NCBI GenBank assembly: GCA_013350335.1 | Contig: CM023539.1 | Location: 32,226,631 to 32,290,630 of the forward strand | DNA: 64,000 nucleotides | Reading direction: 5' to 3' | Source of the DNA: Chimonanthus salicifolius | Taxonomy: Eukaryota > Streptophyta > Magnoliopsida > Laurales > Calycanthaceae | In this document: in pieces, positions 11,768 through 22,954 of the stretch | How positions within the stretch are numbered: position 1 is the first letter of the stretch | Layout of the letters: each line of letters begins with the position of its first letter | The notes under the pieces: generated by a model | What the model was told of the DNA's origin: nothing | Seen by the model: only the letters and a program-made list of their open reading frames with translations | Database searches by the model: none | Made by a program: the position numbers and the translations under genes

Positions 11768-12150
11768 TATCACATTTAACTATCAATTCATAATGTCAAA
11801 TTAAATATTATATGTGGAATAATTTTTAAAAAGTATCGTATTTTTTCTGTGTGGGTGCGGGACGTCATCTGAAGTGAGGGTTTTAGGAGAACTAATCTAT
11901 CTGAGGAGAACTAATCTAACCTCAGGAGTTTAAAGAGATTTCCCCCTTCCCTACTCAAAAAAAAATATCATGTTTTCTAAACGACAATTAATGTAGTTTT
12001 TAGTGTTATTTGGTTTTTTGTAATTTATTTAAATAAAAAAGGTAATTTTAATGTTTAAATATAATATTAAAAAATGATGATTTCCCAGTTAAAAACCAAA
12101 ATTAATTTTTAATTATTTGGTACTTTTGGAATGGCCCACCGAGTAGAAGA
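11768..12150. other. AT-rich upstream region of RING gene
   Basis: Starts with sequence resembling the AT-rich block at 8500-8540 (TTTAACTATCA..AATGTCAAATTAAA). It then has a short imperfect duplication of GGAGAACTAATCTA (about 11886-11920) and poly-A/T tracts. No gene is seen; it may hold distal promoter sequence. Confidence 0.4.
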
Positions 12151-12611
12151 ACGCGTATTAGAATTTTGAAATTTGAAGTGGACACCTGGAACCACATGGG
12201 TATTGACGAATGATATTCTCCTCAATTACGGAGAATGTTTAGTTTTCGTTACACATTCCTTAAATTGGGCAAAACGGCTCCTTCCTCGCAACACAATCTC
12301 TCAGAAACATCTAAAGCTCTCCCAATCGCTCTCTCTTTTTCTGACTCTCCGAGAAAGATACAAAGCTCTCTCTATCTATCTGTGCAAAAGATCTAAATAC
12401 TCTCTGGCTTTCGATCGTCCTTGCTCTCTGCGAGGATTATAGCAATCTTTATACAAAATCTATCTGCATTTCTCTTTCATTTTCTTGAAAGTTGGTTTCG
12501 GATTCGTTTCCCAAAAATCGAAGGGGAAGGGAAAACTACTCTTTTTTCTTTATTTTTTCCTCGATTATTTTCTGATCTGGGTTTCATTTGATCTTTATTT
12601 AGGTCTTGAAG
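12151..12611 (+). promoter_or_regulatory. Promoter and 5' leader of RING gene copy 1
   Basis: The stretch before the start codon is rich in CTCTC pyrimidine patches (12296-12440), typical of plant core promoters and leaders; no convincing TATA box is seen. The element that is a CACGTG G-box in units 2 and 3 is CACCTG here (12183-12188). An ATG at 12235 (ACG in the other copies) opens a 53-codon frame closing at TAA 12394-12396, a uORF if transcription starts upstream of it. A TTTATTTAG at about 12594-12602 could be the acceptor of a leader intron, but I see no clear donor. Confidence 0.5.
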
Positions 12612-15600
12612 ATGTCTTCAATGCCGCATCAAGGAGATTATGCTGGGGTTTCTTCACACAACTTTCACCTCAATGCCCGGCCACGGCAAGAAATGGCAGG
12701 TGTCTTTCGTGCGTCTGGCAGCCAGCAATTTGGCAGAAGAAACATGGGTTTTCAACATCCAAACGGAAGGCACAGTGTTCCTGTCAACTTTGATGCCTTT
12801 GACGATGTGGTTGTAATCACCATCCCGAGTCAAATTACACAAGTAAGATGGCCTATCTTGATTTATTTGTTACTATACATTGGTTCCTGTTTTTATTGTA
12901 TTACACTGCATTGACTAGGGTTAGGGTTTTTCTTCTCTTCTTCTTCTTCCTCTTGTTTTCATCTTTTGGGACTGTTTGGTTTCATTTTTATTGATTTTCA
13001 TAAAGATTTCTGCATTTTTTAGGGCTTTGCTTGTATCCATGCAATTGATATTTATTGTTCTTTTCTGAAGATTCTGAATAATTTTTTGGCTTTTCTTTTA
13101 TGCCTTTTGTTTTCGCTTGATTCATGTGCGTTGATTTTTTTTAGGGTTTTATACAATTTGCTGTTCCCATTTTTGGGCAGAATAAATCTGGTTATATTTT
13201 TCATTGTTTTTGTGGGCTTGCTTTTGACTGGATATATCTTGTAAAGTGCATATCTACATTTTGTTGTTTTTTTTTCGTTGCATGAATGTGTCAATTTAGT
13301 GCCAGGATTGTTGCTTTTTGCGGGATTTGTTTCAACATTTGTAGATTTTCTATGGGTTTTGCCTATCTTTCTTGTTAATATTTGCTTCTAGATTTTTCCA
13401 TATAAGTGGAATTTTCTTGTCTTATTTTTTATTCTAATATCTCTGTTCTATTTTATTCATCATTTTTCTTTAAATATTTCTGCATGTGTATGTGTTTCTG
13501 TTCTGTTGCATAGTATGTCTGTATTTTTCTTTATTTTTCTATTTTTTCCCTTTTATTCATTTGAATTGATAGGAACACTGGTTTTGTTAATAATAAGGGA
13601 TGACATGCTTGTCTTTTATCTATTTGTCATCACATAAGTAGTGACAAGGTACACGATGTTCCCTTGTTATAAAAAATGCCAGTACCCCTATCAATTTCCA
13701 TATTCAGTACTTTAATGGCATTTTGGAAGTGTGTTTTTTCTTGTAAAGATATGCATTATGCATTTTGGGATTTCGTTAAAAAATTCTAAACACTTCTAGG
13801 TTTGAAACTTGTGGAGGATTTCTGTATTCGTATGTATCTTTAATCATTTTCCCATCTAAAAAAATTATATCTACATTATGCTGGGCTTTTATGGGTTTAA
13901 GGGGCCATTTGACTATTTCTCAATCAATGCAATCTTCACCATTGTTGCCTAATGATTCACGGTTTTTATTCTTGGTTTACTGTTGTTGGTTTTTGGTTAC
14001 TGTATATTTAGCCTCATTAGATCATCCTAGCTGTTGATTTTTTAGCGTCAAAGTTGTAACATTGGATAAACTTTTACTTCTGAGACTCAAACTTACTAGA
14101 ATGAAGATAGATGTAGTCCTGTGCAAGGTAAAAGGGTAGAGTAGTGCATGGAGCGGTTTGAATTGATCATTACATAGACCTTCTTATAGTAAAAAAACTT
14201 GGAGAGATACTTGCTCAAACTTGGTTTTAGATTTACCTATTTCATGAAAGCAAATGGGTAGTTGAAAGATGTGGATTCAAGTCCTATAGGTGTTGTTTCA
14301 AATGAGTAGTTGGTCTATGAGGGACAATTCATTGAATGTAGTTACTTGTGTGAACTCCAAATTGATTGTTTGATGATGGCGGTGGTGATGATAAACGGAT
14401 AGTTAAAATAACCTGTGACTAATTGGAGATGGTGATGATAGATATTCTCACACTATTGAGAATAACATTTATCATATGTTTCAATGGTCATTCAGCCAAT
14501 CAATGGACCATGGTATGTAGTGGTAAGAATAGTATGGCCAAGTGTTATCGAGATCTATACGTGACATTGTGCTTATGATCTTTGTAGGAAGAATCACCTA
14601 AGGTTTTTTTTTTAATCCACTTGATGTTTTGCCATCGTGAGATGTTAGTATTCAAAAGATGAGATTCAAATTTAACACCCATTTAGTTTTTGCAAATCAC
14701 TTTAGATAAGTTCATTTTTATATGCAAGTGATCAAGTCATTTCTCCTTTCGTTTATAATGTTCATGAAATAAGTCCTCTTAAAGTATGATGACAAAATCA
14801 CCTTTACAAAAAGTGTCAAGTTGTAAGATGCTCAATTGTAAAAGCAAAAGAGGTGCAATGCATGTAAGATCAAGGGCAGCTGTGTTAAAAATATTGCAAC
14901 CAATCACCAAGCCTTCTTATGACACTAGAGGACTATGGCTTTCTTAAGATTTTGGGGCCATTGACCATATTTATTTGTTACTGTTGATTCAAATTTTTTA
15001 TAGTTAATTCTTCCTTATGAGCATGTTCGGCATTTTTGTGGGAAAGGAACAGTGTTTTCATATGATCAAAATGATGAATGTGAACTATCAATGTTGAAGA
15101 TTAACAAGTAACCATCAAATCTCAATGTTTTATGTTATGACATGAGGTTTTTGGCATGTTCAGCCACAAATCCATGGTGGAGTTTGTGATATCAGTGGTC
15201 TCGATCATGGGACCTTTTTACTAACAATCATTGTTATTTTTTGTGGAAACACTTTCCTCGGGGAGAACTTTCTTTTTCTTAGAAAGGGTTTCCACGGAAA
15301 AGCAATTGTAGAGAAGTGTGAGAAGATTTTCTATTGTACGGAAAATGCTATGCTTTGTGGAGAAGGAAATGCTTGTGGGCATGGGTTTTTGTGTTTCTTT
15401 TTTTTTTGTCTAAAATGAAAATGATTTACCATTTTATTATAGTCAAAAGGGTGAGGTTTGAGATTTGTTGTAAAGAAAACTTTTATATGGCTAACCATTA
15501 CCATGGTGGAAAGGCTGGAGTGAGAATATTAGAACCGAAGATCAACAAAATGGGCATTGAATTTTATCCAACATGCATGGTTTCCATTTTCCTAAGGGAA

Positions 15601-18390
15601 GGGGTTGAGATCTATTGTTCATTGAAAAATTTCCATTTGCTTGTGAGTTTGATTGGCCACTTGTTGATCTTAAGCCTAGACCTTCCATGATACTTGACCA
15701 CTTTTGATCATTAGGAACTGTTTTTCTTTTTCATTTTCATGAAAGATGCCTATTTGATGTTGTATTTCATCTATTATTGCTTATTCTCCCTCATGTTTTT
15801 GTTGTTTTTTCCTCCTTTTGTTGTTAGATTTTTAGTACTAAATTTTTTGTTTATATTTATGTTGTTTATGAAGGTTAGAAACCACTCCAGGCAGAACCAT
15901 ACAATGATAGTCCTCGATGATGACTCAATTGTACATCGAAGTCGCTCAGGTATCTATTTCAAACTTGCAACTTTAAGATGATACAATTCTGGTTGACTTG
16001 GATATCTTTTTGTTATTTTTTTTATTTTGAAATAGTAATAATGTATTAATGAGAAAAATTACAAGATAACAGCATAGGAGGGATATTATGTTAGTGACAA
16101 AAACACAAAAGATTGCATGAATCCAACAAAAGAATCACTTCTATCTATACCTACTTTTGACAAAGAGTCAACAATGTTGTTAGCCTTGCATGTAAACAAA
16201 TCACAATCCAAACACACCCTGATTTACTCTTCCTCAAACACGTTGAGATAAATTGCATATATTGTCATCTTCAAGTCAAGGATAGTGAGTTAGGAAAGAG
16301 TTATTGATCAATTCAAGAACAACTAAGACGGCTAAGGAAACACTTTTGTACAATACCAAATACTATCTCTCTCTATTCTCGTTTCCATATTCTAGTATCC
16401 CTGTGTAAAAGGGAATTTCTACTACGTACTATATTGATCCATCCCCTTTTCTCTACTTTTTACTGCTATGTTTCTAGGTACTTACACTAGCATTTTCTTT
16501 TTGAAGGGGTTATCACTGCAGAGGAACAAACGTCAACTAGGTTGACTCTCAATGATTATAATAATCATGGAAGACATTTATTTAGTGCTAGGCCTTCCAC
16601 TAATTCAGAAAGCAATCTCACTACTGAGGTAATTTGGATTATAATGAACTTATCATTTTTTGCACTTTAATTATGTATATCATCTAAAGATTGTTTCCTT
16701 TTGTCCAAGTCGTTAGTGTTGTTTACGTTGTCATTATTTCAAAATAAAACCATTATTAGTATTTGACAATTTTGTTTACATTGGTTGGGTCATTTAAACA
16801 CGCATCTACTTTTTTTTTTTTTGGTTTTTGCTTCTTGTTAAGCTTTTCCTTAGGTTCTATTAATTTTGAGAAGAGTTTTCCCGGCATGGGTTCAACACTA
16901 AAAGGAGAGCTTATATAATATAAGTGATCAACTAATTCTCATATTCTCCATATCATGTGAACAACTTTATGGAATGAGGCTATGTATATTATATTTAAAT
17001 GTTGATCATTTTATTTAAAGAAAAGAATAGTAGTGCATAGATCCTGGAGTAATTTTATTTAACGAAAAGAATAATAGTGCATAGATCCTGGAGTAGAAGA
17101 CTTGAGATAGGTCTGGAGCCAAATTGATTTGGGCACTAGTACTAACATGGGAGGTTTCCAAGTTTTGGATCTAGTATAAAGGAAATTTCTGAAGTATGCC
17201 CCTAAAAACATTAGTATGGAATACTGAAATGTTCTTACAATCTATCTAGTATAGTGTTAATGTGATCTCCCTCTTATCTTGATATCTGTATTTGCTTTCT
17301 TTCTTCATGACTGCATGTATCATTTCTAATCATTGAATCCATGCAAATGTTTTAATGTATATTCTGGTCATGCTTCTGCACCAAACAGCTATTCTGCCTC
17401 ATCTAATAGTACGTAGGTCTTCCAAAAGATTCATAAACTAATATCATTGGTATCTTTTGCAGCACAATTATTGACAATGAAATCACAAATCTAGTACATT
17501 GTGCTCTTACAATATTATGCCAGCCACAAGTCACCAGTTTGTAATTGACTGACTAGAAGGGAGTGTAGGTCCCTCCTTACTCATTTTTCTCCTGAAGTGA
17601 GAAATCTCGTTCATCTACAACATACCTCTCCCTTGTTTAATGCAGACAATATCTTAAAAGTGAAATGGGAGAATAATGAGCACATTCCAAGTGTGCGACG
17701 GGCTCAAAATCCATGTCTGTTTCGATAACCAGGCCTAATTTTGAATATTAATGATTTTTTTTTTTCTAATTGAATCTTTCTTCACATTATATGTGAATAA
17801 TAATTTGGCACAGCCTCTGATCCAATTTATCAGCTGATTTCCCGGACAAGTTAGTCCCCATGTTATAGTATGATTTTGTAGGTGGGTTAGTATAAAGGAA
17901 TTTTCTAAAGGAAATGCCTCCAAAAACGCTAGTATTGAGTCTTGAAATGTTCTTACCGTCAAAATATATGAGTTGAAATGGACAACTAAATAGAAGTGAA
18001 TGGGTGACCTCCCTCTTATCTTGATATCTATATCTAATACATTGCTGTCTCTTTCTTTATGACTGCATGCATCATTTATGAACATTGGATCCATGCAAAT
18101 GTTCTAGTATATGTTCTTCTTTGATGTTTGACCACTTTGGATCACTGTGACACCAGATAACTACACATGAAGGAAGGGAACCACAGATTAATGCAATGAA
18201 GGAACCAGCCTTCACTTGCTCCATTTGCCTGGGCCCTTTGGTGGAGGAGACATCAACGTTGTGCGGCCACATTTTCTGCAAGGAATGCATCGCCACTGCC
18301 ATCAGAGTACAAAGCAAATGCCCCACTTGCAGACACAGTTTAACAATTAACAACATACACAGGGTCTACCTTCCCACTACTACCTGTTAA
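12612..18390 (+). CDS. RING-finger E3 ubiquitin ligase, RNF4/STUbL-like, copy 1 (4 exons)
   Basis: Exons 12612-12842, 15874-15949, 16507-16628 and 18157-18390 join in frame (phases 0, 1, 0) with GT..AG borders and encode 220 aa. The start is the ATG of MSSMPHQGDY; an upstream TTG in the same frame is not needed. Residues 64-71 (DDVVVITI) and 88-94 (MIVLDDD) look like SUMO-interaction motifs: a hydrophobic core beside acids. The C-terminus is a C3HC4 RING (Cys164, 167, 179, His181, Cys184, 187, 198, 201) followed by RVYLPTTTC. By family this would be a nuclear E3 that ubiquitinates SUMO-modified proteins; that activity is inferred. Intron 1 (3.0 kb) is T-rich and holds a 118-codon open frame (15334-15690) without an ATG start and of no known product. 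Intron 2 has an antisense LINE-like remnant and intron 3 an internal duplication. Human RNF4 is 190 aa, so the length is usual. Confidence 0.85.
16012..16300 (-). mobile_element. LINE-like 3' end with RNase H-type remnant in intron 2, copy 1
   Basis: On the minus strand, 16217 down to 16086 reads ..CKANNIVDSLSKVGIDR.. and reaches a TAA stop. This resembles the ANxxADxLAKxG segment near the end of plant retroelement RNase H (RVT_3) domains. A short A-rich tail follows in that sense (T-run on the plus strand near 16012-16030), as for a 5'-truncated LINE. An in-frame stop lies just upstream, so it is a fossil. It is antisense to the host gene. Confidence 0.45.
17008..17095 (+). repeat. 44-bp tandem duplication in intron 3, copy 1
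   Basis: Two adjacent 44-bp copies (17008-17051 and 17052-17095) both run from ATTTTATTTAA to GATCCTGGAGTA, with two mismatches. The duplication is present in all three units and so predates the large duplication. Confidence 0.85.
17174..18118 (+). repeat. Diverged direct duplication in intron 3 before exon 4, copy 1
   Basis: Two diverged copies, about 17174-17370 and 17890-18118. Shared landmarks in order are AGTATAAAGGAA, GAAATGTTCTTAC, CTCCCTCTTATCTTGATATCT, TTTCTTTATGACTGCATG, ATCATTT and GGATCCATGCAAATG. The downstream copy leads into the true exon 4 acceptor (CACCAG, 18151-18156). The upstream copy leads into a similar CACCAAACAG (about 17381-17390), and another acceptor-like TTTTGCAG lies at 17455-17462. 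Splicing phase 0 to the latter gives a stop after three codons. Confidence 0.65.
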
Positions 18391-18790
18391 GAGAAGTCAC
18401 TCCAGACTACACTGTTGAAAGGAAGGACAAATAAAAATCACCACTCACAACTGCTGCATACAGATGCGACCTAACAAGTGGAGCAATTTTTAGTCGATTT
18501 CTGTGTTTTGTGCATTAGATTTGAACTGGGTGTTCCCCAACGCCTGTTACTGAGTAGTCCAATCATTATTTCATCCATTTGTTAAGTTGTTCCATTGAAT
18601 TAAAGCATAGAAATTATCTTTCCAGTTCTGTTTGTTGGTGGTCATTTCTGTCACTTCCTGTTTTGGAGTGTGTGTGCTGTATTACGGCGACTCTCCCACA
18701 CAGTGTTAGAGTAGAGAGTAACACTTGATAAAGAAGGATGTAAACTTAAATTTCCCCATTAATAAGATCTACAAGCTTTGTGAAATTGAA
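18391..18790 (+). other. 3' untranslated region of RING gene copy 1
   Basis: Follows the TAA stop. An AATAAA at 18430-18435 and weaker AATAAG/ATTAAA-like signals near 18600 and 18760 could direct polyadenylation; the exact end cannot be seen. Confidence 0.45.
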
Positions 18791-21200
18791 GTACTTCATC
18801 AACTCTCAGTCAATCTAAGAACAGAAAATGGATTTTTTATGGGATTCCATTCAAGTAGATCTTTAATGTTTTGTTTAAAGCAGTAACAACTTCTCTATAT
18901 CTATGTTAAGGTTTTCATGTTACCTACCTTATGTTTGGCATAATTCTTAACACTCTTTTATTAGGGTTTTGCAGTATAATGTTTTCTACCCTCTGCTACT
19001 TCTAAATTTCATTGCCTTTCTTTGTAATTGATTTTGTGGACTCCAAAAAATATTGACAAAATAAAGAATTGGTTGAGAATGGGTCCAGTCAGGTTATGTT
19101 AACATATGTAATGGATTGAAGATTGGACCTACCCATTTAAACTTTATCAGGTATTTAGAATTGGGTCAACTTGTTTAATCAATATTTAGGTCATATGTGA
19201 TTCTAGTTTTAAGCTTTTAGTAAGGGGGATAAAATGGGTTGATCCATTTAAACTTGATCGTCTTTAATTAAATTGGCTCATTTAATAAGTGGATCGAGTG
19301 CCATTGGACCATACCATTTTGTAAATGGGTTAGGCTAGGTTGATCTATTTAATTTTATACGAAATTAACCCATTTAATAAATGGATTGAGTTAGCTCAAT
19401 TCATTTAAACTTAATTAGGTCCTAGTAAATGGATCTAAGTATAATATGTGTGGTTAAGGTTTTTATTATTTATTTGGCCAAGTCTCTCAAAGGTGTATTT
19501 TGTAAATTTTCATAAATTTTTTTTTTTTTAATTTTAAGTTTTCTTAGAAAGTCATAAATTCTTAATTCATAATTTATTTATTTTGTAAAATTAAAAATAG
19601 AAAATTTTCTTTTTTCTAAACGATATATACTGAAACAATTTATGCGTACAAACATGCATTTAATAAAGTTGATTATCATCTTATATTGAACCTTAAATGG
19701 TAGGGTGGAATGTGATTCCGATTATTACACCCATCTAATCAACATTAAAAAATGAGGTGAAGCTCTGCATACAGGAGACAGCGTCTAAAAGTTTGTCATG
19801 TACTTTTTATTTTGTAGATGGGTCATGTACTTTTTCAAAGTTTTTATGATACTAAATTTTAACTATTTTTATTTAAAATATAGTTTTTTAATCAGAATCA
19901 CAATTAGGCACAACTAATTAATAGTTTGGGTCAGAGGTCATCCGATATGTATAGTTTCGAACAATAACATATCATATATTGGCAGATCTAGCCGATATCT
20001 ATAATATCCATTTGAAGAAAGTTTTTTTTGAAAAAAATTAAATATCGATATCGGTGATATATCGATGGCCCCCTAGCATATCGGTAAAATATTGGCCATG
20101 ATATCGGCCAATATTATACTAGAATTTATTTATTTATAAAATGTGATTACAACCTATTTTTTTTCATTTAATTTTTTAATTAAAAAATAAATCAATTGAT
20201 ATTTGAAAAGAAAAAAGAGCGGAGAGAATAATATCGACGATATATAGGTGACAACAACGATATTTTAACCCCTGGTTAAATTAACAGTTCAGTTCAATTT
20301 ATTTTGTTTTGTATTTTTATATTTTATTAGAATTTGGTCAATTGCCAAATTAGGTCAACTAGATGACTTGACAGGCTAATCAAATTATTTTATTCAATTT
20401 ATAGAATTAAATTTATTAAACCTGTACAGATTTATCTAACAAAATATAAATTATTAAAAAATATAACTAATAAATCACTAAAATGAAGCCATTTATAATA
20501 AAAAATATATATATAATTATCAAAATAAATATAACCATGAGTTATATATCATTCATAACTTCACAATCATCAATCATCTCTCACAATTATTAATTTCCAC
20601 TTACATAAGTTTGAAGTTCTAATGCATATCAATTAATTATTTTATTTATAGACCCATTTACTTAAAGTCTTAAACAAAGCAATTCAATCACACTTTAACT
20701 TGTTCAACTTGACCAAAGTCGTATATTTTAAGTCTAATAGTAACTCATTTAATTAGACTAACGCTCATTTTGATCTAGTTTAAGCCCACTTGATGACTAG
20801 GTTTATAACTAGGTTGGGTTGATTCAACGAGTCAACCAAGAACTTGAAATGGTTAATTCAAAACTCACTCTACCCATTTGACCGAGTGACTAAGTTTTGT
20901 GATTGGGTGTTGAGTTGACAAGAAACTTGATTCGATTGCTTAAAATATAACCTCAAAGTTGTGTGGAGCAATATGATATTATGGCAATAGAATAAAAATT
21001 CTAATATGAATTGTTCTTGTTAGATTTGTTTTGAAATCAACTTGGGTTGTCTTCGTATCAAAACATTTTGGCATTCCCACTTTCATTGTTCTATCTAGGA
21101 AAAAAAATAAAAAATTAAAATAAAAATGTGAAAAAGATGAAAAATAACATAAAATTATCAAAATGTTGCAATTAATTATTTTAAATTTTTGAACGAATGT
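18791..21200. other. AT-rich intergenic DNA with ATATCGAT-type palindromes
   Basis: No coding frame of note. From 19080 to 19440 and again from 20690 to 20930 there are many variants of GGGTTGATCCATTTAA / CCCATTTAATAAATGG, probably remains of an old transposon. Between 20040 and 20270 is a cluster of ATATCGATATCGG words with a perfect 10-bp hairpin arm pair, AATATTGGCC/GGCCAATATT (20088-20097 and 20106-20115, 8-base loop). Family not identified. Confidence 0.5.
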
Positions 21201-22954
21201 TAGAATTTCATTACAGAGGGTAAAACCACAAGCTCAAGAGGGGAAAAAGAAAAAAACAACAAAGGCCTCACTCTACTTCAGGTCATGAAATAATAATAAT
21301 AATAAAAAAAAAATACTTTCACCAGCGTTATAAACAGTATTATTTACAAAAGCATCAAAGAAATCAGTTGGGAAGGCTGTCATTATAGAAATATTGAGGA
21401 TTCTCACAAGGGAAGTCCCAGAGCAGAGAAGGCCGGGCCCAAGAAGAGTGTTAAAGGCAAAAAGAGGCATAAGTAGAATTGGGTCGAGAGTAGTAAGCTC
21501 ACATTTGACAAGATCCGTTAGATAGGATGAAGGTGCAAAACCGTCCATTCAAGTCTCGAAGCAATTGAAGAGAGACTGAGAGAGGCACCAGTAGGCCTGT
21601 AAAGGGACTTGGATCGGCCTCCACCGGCACGATCCGAGTCCAGATCCGATAAGAAAATGGTTCGGATCCAATCCGCCCCAGTAACACAAGATGTATTAAA
21701 ATTTAGATTCGGCCCAACCCAATAAGCTTAATGGATTGTCCTCACCCCATTAAAGGTCTGATTGTCCATTTGACCCATCTAATAACCCTAGTTCTTCTGT
21801 CAGATTCAATATCGAATTTTTATGCAAATTTGATGCTACCGGGTCTAATATCAAAGTTTTTAACCTTAAATTTTATGCTACTGGGCCCAATATTTATTTT
21901 TAACATAATTTTTTTGCTAATGAGCCCAATGCCCATTTTAACCTATAATTTTATGTTAGCTCATTTTTTTAACCTAAATATTTATTTTATCAAGACCAAT
22001 GTTCATTTTTAAACTCGTCTGCGACTCGTCCAAGAATTATCAAATACTTAGGGTCCAATCCATGAGTAATAAATAGAATCTAAGAATCCGGCCCGTTTTG
22101 TTAACAATAGTGACCAATAGAAGAGAAAACTAGGAGCTTAAAACCATTCGAAGTAACACGAGATTGGACTCGACTTCCTAATTGCATTCCGAGTGAAGCA
22201 TGAGCACTGCCAAAGTCGTCTCCATTACACACAAAAAGGATATTGGATCTGAGAGCGGTAAATAAAAATAAATCCCTAGCAACAATGACTAGCCCAAAGA
22301 AATCCTTTAGTTTCTTTCCCTCCAAACATGCTAGATGAGAGCTGGAAAGAAAAGAGAAACCAACAGCTTCCATATCTTCTCATTGAATCTGCTAATTAGG
22401 AGATGAGATAAATCATTCCAAGGATTACTACGAAGACAGAGATTTGAAATCAATGAATTTAATTTTGAAAAATTGTCACAAAGTAGCTAAACAGATAGCC
22501 ATATTCTACAACCAAAATCAGATATGCCTCTTAGAATTCTCTTGAATAATTGAGAACTCAAAATGGCACAAAATAAACGGCTATAACTCAATGGAATTAA
22601 GAGTTCCACATGAGGCCAAGTCTGCCACAAATCAAGGGTCTGAATCACTCACCCATGACTAAATTACACCCTTAAATACTCCATTAGTCAACACAATACA
22701 TCAGGATGAATTTTAAAGCATTAATCAAGTAGTCAGACCATGGTTCACCTGATGCTATTCCCTGATTAAAATATAACAAATATTTTTGACAGGGTATTGA
22801 TGGGACGCCTCCATTATTTTGTGTGGAAACACATCCTACTACTTTAGTTTAAGTAAAATCATAATCCCTGCTAAAATCATACTTATCTCTTACACTAAAA
22901 AATAATCAAAGAGCATTTTAGTCATTTTAATCTAAGTAGTAAGGAAGTGTTCCC
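21201..22954 (-). other. Unassigned region with two conserved minus-strand open frames
   Basis: ATG-initiated minus-strand frames at 21273-21548 (91 codons) and 22101-22373 (90 codons) stay open in unit 2 (43667-43939, 44490-44762) with a few amino-acid changes. I recognise neither product. Around them are purine-rich words (GGATCGG, GATCCGATCC at 21605-21680). Three diverged repeats of TGCTACTGGGCCCAATAT lie at about 21831-21935. This could be an old transposon or a gene remnant; a functional gene is not supported. Confidence 0.3.

Larger units (their letters stand above)
1..22954 (+). repeat. Tandem segmental duplication, unit 1
   Basis: First of three head-to-tail copies of one large segment. 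The sequence at position 1 recurs at about 22955 and again at about 45345, and collinear similarity continues to the window end. Unit 1 is the longest of the two complete copies. It carries a 325-bp stretch (577-901) missing from units 2 and 3, and lacks about 390 bp (between 1184 and 1185) and about 108 bp (near 3957) that both others have. The true array start may lie before the window, so the phase of the unit is arbitrary. Confidence 0.95.

Noticed and set aside
9035..11778. A 6-bp TTTAAC target-site duplication for element B (9035-9040 and after ATCACA near 11773).
   Set aside because: Similarity of the right flank to the AT-rich block at 8500 extends across the proposed end, so the match is probably coincidental; the right border is left open.
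12485..12793. 102-codon plus-strand frame overlapping the leader and exon 1, open in all copies.
   Set aside because: It is in another frame over the true start MSSMPHQGDY; its openness follows from near-identity of the copies, and the spliced RING frame explains the region better.
15334..15690. 118-codon open frame in intron 1, conserved in all three units.
   Set aside because: It begins with TTG rather than ATG, has no acceptor/donor pair fitting the gene's phases, and matches no family I know. Recent duplication alone explains its conservation.
18072..18356. 94-codon minus-strand frame opposite the RING exon.
   Set aside because: It is a shadow of the coding strand; the plus strand encodes a textbook C3HC4 RING.
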